This document shows, in pieces, positions 6,076 to 7,003 of a DNA stretch of 7,003 nt. The notes under the pieces were generated by a model that had not been told where the DNA came from, searched no databases, and saw nothing but the letters and a program-made list of their open reading frames with translations. A program made the translations under genes and the position numbers. This stretch comes from Prevotellaceae bacterium (GTDB lineage: Bacteria > Bacteroidota > Bacteroidia > Bacteroidales > Paludibacteraceae): contig JAIRTG010000219.1 in NCBI GenBank assembly GCA_031255055.1, forward strand, positions 1-7,003, read 5' to 3'. How positions within the stretch are numbered: position 1 is the stretch's first letter; each line of letters starts with the position of its first letter.

Positions 6076-6747
6076 TCAGGGTTCGTTCAGGCGGGCGATG
6101 ATTGTTTCGTTGCCGACCGTCTTTTCGCCGATTTCGACAAAAACTTCGGCGTCGAGCGGTAAAAACAGATCGACACGCGAACCGAATTTGATGAAGCCAA
6201 GATGCTCGTTCAGCCGACAGTCTTTCCCTTCGTGTGCATAGGTGACGATGCGACGCGCTAGTGCGCCCGCAATCTGTCGCAAAAGGATTCGGGTTTTCCC
6301 CTGGGATTCGATTACAATCGTAGAACGCTCATTCTCCGAACTTGACTTGGGCAGATAGGCCGCCTTGTGATTGCCGTTGTGGTGTACGCTTTTCAGAACT
6401 CTGCCCGAAAGCGGATACCAGTTGGCGTGTACGCTGAAAATGGACATGAAAATGGATACCTGAAGACGACTGTCGCCAAAATACTCGTTCTCTTCCGTCG
6501 GTTCAATCACGACGATTTTGCCGTCGGCGGGAGCAACTATCAGGCTCGGATCGTCTATCTCGACCGTACGCGGGGGATTCCGAAAGAAGTAGGTGAAAAA
6601 AATCATCACTACAGCCGACAGCGATGTGATGATGGCAAAAAGAATCGTGGGGAAGTGAAGATATAAAACCAGGTTTAAGATGAATAGAACCAATAGCGAA
6701 GAAAGCAATATCATGCGGCCCTCTTTATGTATCTTTATGTATTTCAT
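6076..6747 (-). CDS. psd: Phosphatidylserine decarboxylase, short proenzyme type
   Basis: This enzyme decarboxylates phosphatidylserine to phosphatidylethanolamine at the inner membrane. The proenzyme cleaves itself to create a pyruvoyl group. The 223-residue product has two hydrophobic segments (about 12-30 and 32-54) and then the catalytic domain. Expected landmarks are APADGKIVVIEP (72-83, with D75), SIFMSIFSVHANWYP (98-112, with H107), a VTYAHEGKD stretch (168-176) and FGSRVDLFLP (188-197). G189-S190 is the predicted cleavage site that gives small beta and alpha chains. The length fits the short, archaeal-like Psd class rather than the roughly 320-residue E. coli type. The start ATG follows a leader of about 40 nt from a good promoter match. 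The gene is divergent from purB, and the Crp/Fnr gene follows after 31 bp. No pssA gene is adjacent in this window. Confidence 0.95.
   Translation of the reverse strand: MKYIKIHKEGRMILLSSLLVLFILNLVLYLHFPTILFAIITSLSAVVMIFFTYFFRNPPRTVEIDDPSLIVAPADGKIVVIEPTEENEYFGDSRLQVSIFMSIFSVHANWYPLSGRVLKSVHHNGNHKAAYLPKSSSENERSTIVIESQGKTRILLRQIAGALARRIVTYAHEGKDCRLNEHLGFIKFGSRVDLFLPLDAEVFVEIGEKTVGNETIIARLNEP
6722..6741 (-). repeat. 10-bp tandem repeat inside the psd 5' coding end
   Basis: TCTTTATGTA occurs twice head to tail (6722-6731 and 6732-6741, plus strand). On the coding strand it covers codons 3-9 or so and yields the YIKIHK segment. The unit is not a multiple of three, so gain or loss of one copy would shift the reading frame. 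With only two copies, frequent slippage is not expected. Confidence 0.5.
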
Positions 6748-6794
6748 ACCAACGTCTGTTTTGTCAGATAGCTTTTTGGGGTAAAATTCGGGAA

Positions 6795-6826
6795 CAAAAG
6801 TAGATAAAAAGATTTATCAGTGCAAG
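6795..6826 (-). promoter_or_regulatory. psd promoter, Bacteroidota type
   Basis: On the minus strand, TACTTTTG (6802 down to 6795) matches TAnnTTTG. CTTG (6826 down to 6823) gives the -33 TTG with a 20-bp spacer. The predicted start is at about 6788-6790, leaving a leader of about 42 nt before psd. It would drive psd and probably the Crp/Fnr gene. Confidence 0.65.
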
Positions 6827-6839
6827 ATACGCCCGAAAC

Positions 6840-6870
6840 TTTTCAGATAGCATCAAAATAACTACTTTTG
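6840..6870 (+). promoter_or_regulatory. purB promoter, Bacteroidota type
   Basis: TACTTTTG at 6863-6870 matches TAnnTTTG exactly. At the -33 position there is only TTTTC (6840-6844), an imperfect match. Transcription would begin at about 6875-6878, about 25 nt before the purB ATG. The -7 box is identical to that of the divergent psd promoter. Confidence 0.6.
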
Positions 6871-6900
6871 CCCTTCTTTTTTTTAACAACGAATATCGAC

Positions 6901-7003
6901 ATGAATTTATCCCCACTCTTGGCCGTCTCGCCTGTTGACGGTCGCTATAGAATCAAAGCAGAGAAATATGCGGCTTATTTTTCGGAATATGCACTGATTC
7001 GCT
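6901..7003 (+). CDS. purB: Adenylosuccinate lyase, N-terminal fragment cut by the window edge
   Basis: The 34 visible codons begin MNLSPLLAVSPVDGRYR and continue AEKYAAYFSEYALIR. The LxAVSPVDGRY...FSEYxL pattern is the N-terminus of E. coli-type PurB. The enzyme splits SAICAR in de novo purine synthesis and adenylosuccinate in AMP formation, releasing fumarate both times. The frame is open to the end of the window, so this is a partial gene only because of the cut. The ATG follows an AT-rich leader downstream of a good -7 box. It is divergent from psd with 153 bp between the start codons. Confidence 0.9.
   Translation, partial: MNLSPLLAVSPVDGRYRIKAEKYAAYFSEYALIR

Overview
The window looks like a Bacteroidales chromosome segment (Bacteroidota). 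Supporting signs are a DUF3078-type outer-membrane protein, a long-form PurM typical of this phylum, A-rich leaders in place of Shine-Dalgarno sites, and three good matches to the Bacteroidota promoter (-7 TAnnTTTG with a -33 TTG/TTTG 19-21 bp upstream). Genus cannot be fixed from the sequence; a relative of Parabacteroides, Tannerella or Dysgonomonas is plausible.

Layout. Positions 1-251 are non-coding and repeat-rich: a G+C-rich multi-hairpin island bracketed by AT-rich TAAACACT/AGTGTTTA inverted repeats. A plus-strand HD-domain phosphohydrolase follows (252-788) and ends convergently, 6 bp from a DUF3078 barrel gene. Six genes then lie on the minus strand. In transcription order they are psd (6747-6076), a Crp/Fnr regulator (6044-5379), purM (5240-4071), a 69-residue ribbon-helix-helix-like protein (3984-3775), rmuC (3749-2400) and the DUF3078 protein (2276-795). 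At the right edge, purB starts on the plus strand (6901) and is cut by the window end; it is divergent from psd.

How the genes fit together. psd and the Crp/Fnr gene are 31 bp apart and probably share the psd promoter. purM has its own strong promoter match. The small RHH-like gene and rmuC are 25 bp apart and are probably co-transcribed; no clear promoter was found before them, so read-through from purM is possible. purM and purB are both de novo purine genes, but they lie on opposite strands with separate promoters. psd makes phosphatidylethanolamine at the inner membrane, RmuC is a predicted membrane-anchored nuclease-fold protein, and the DUF3078 protein is predicted to sit in the outer membrane.

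Most of the window is ordinary core-genome content, and I see no clear new multi-gene system. The points most worth a second look are the repeat island at the left edge, the RHH-like gene coupled to rmuC, the degenerate cyclic-nucleotide pocket and N-terminal Cys pair of the Crp/Fnr protein, and repeated 9-10 bp words around the purM and psd/purB promoters.
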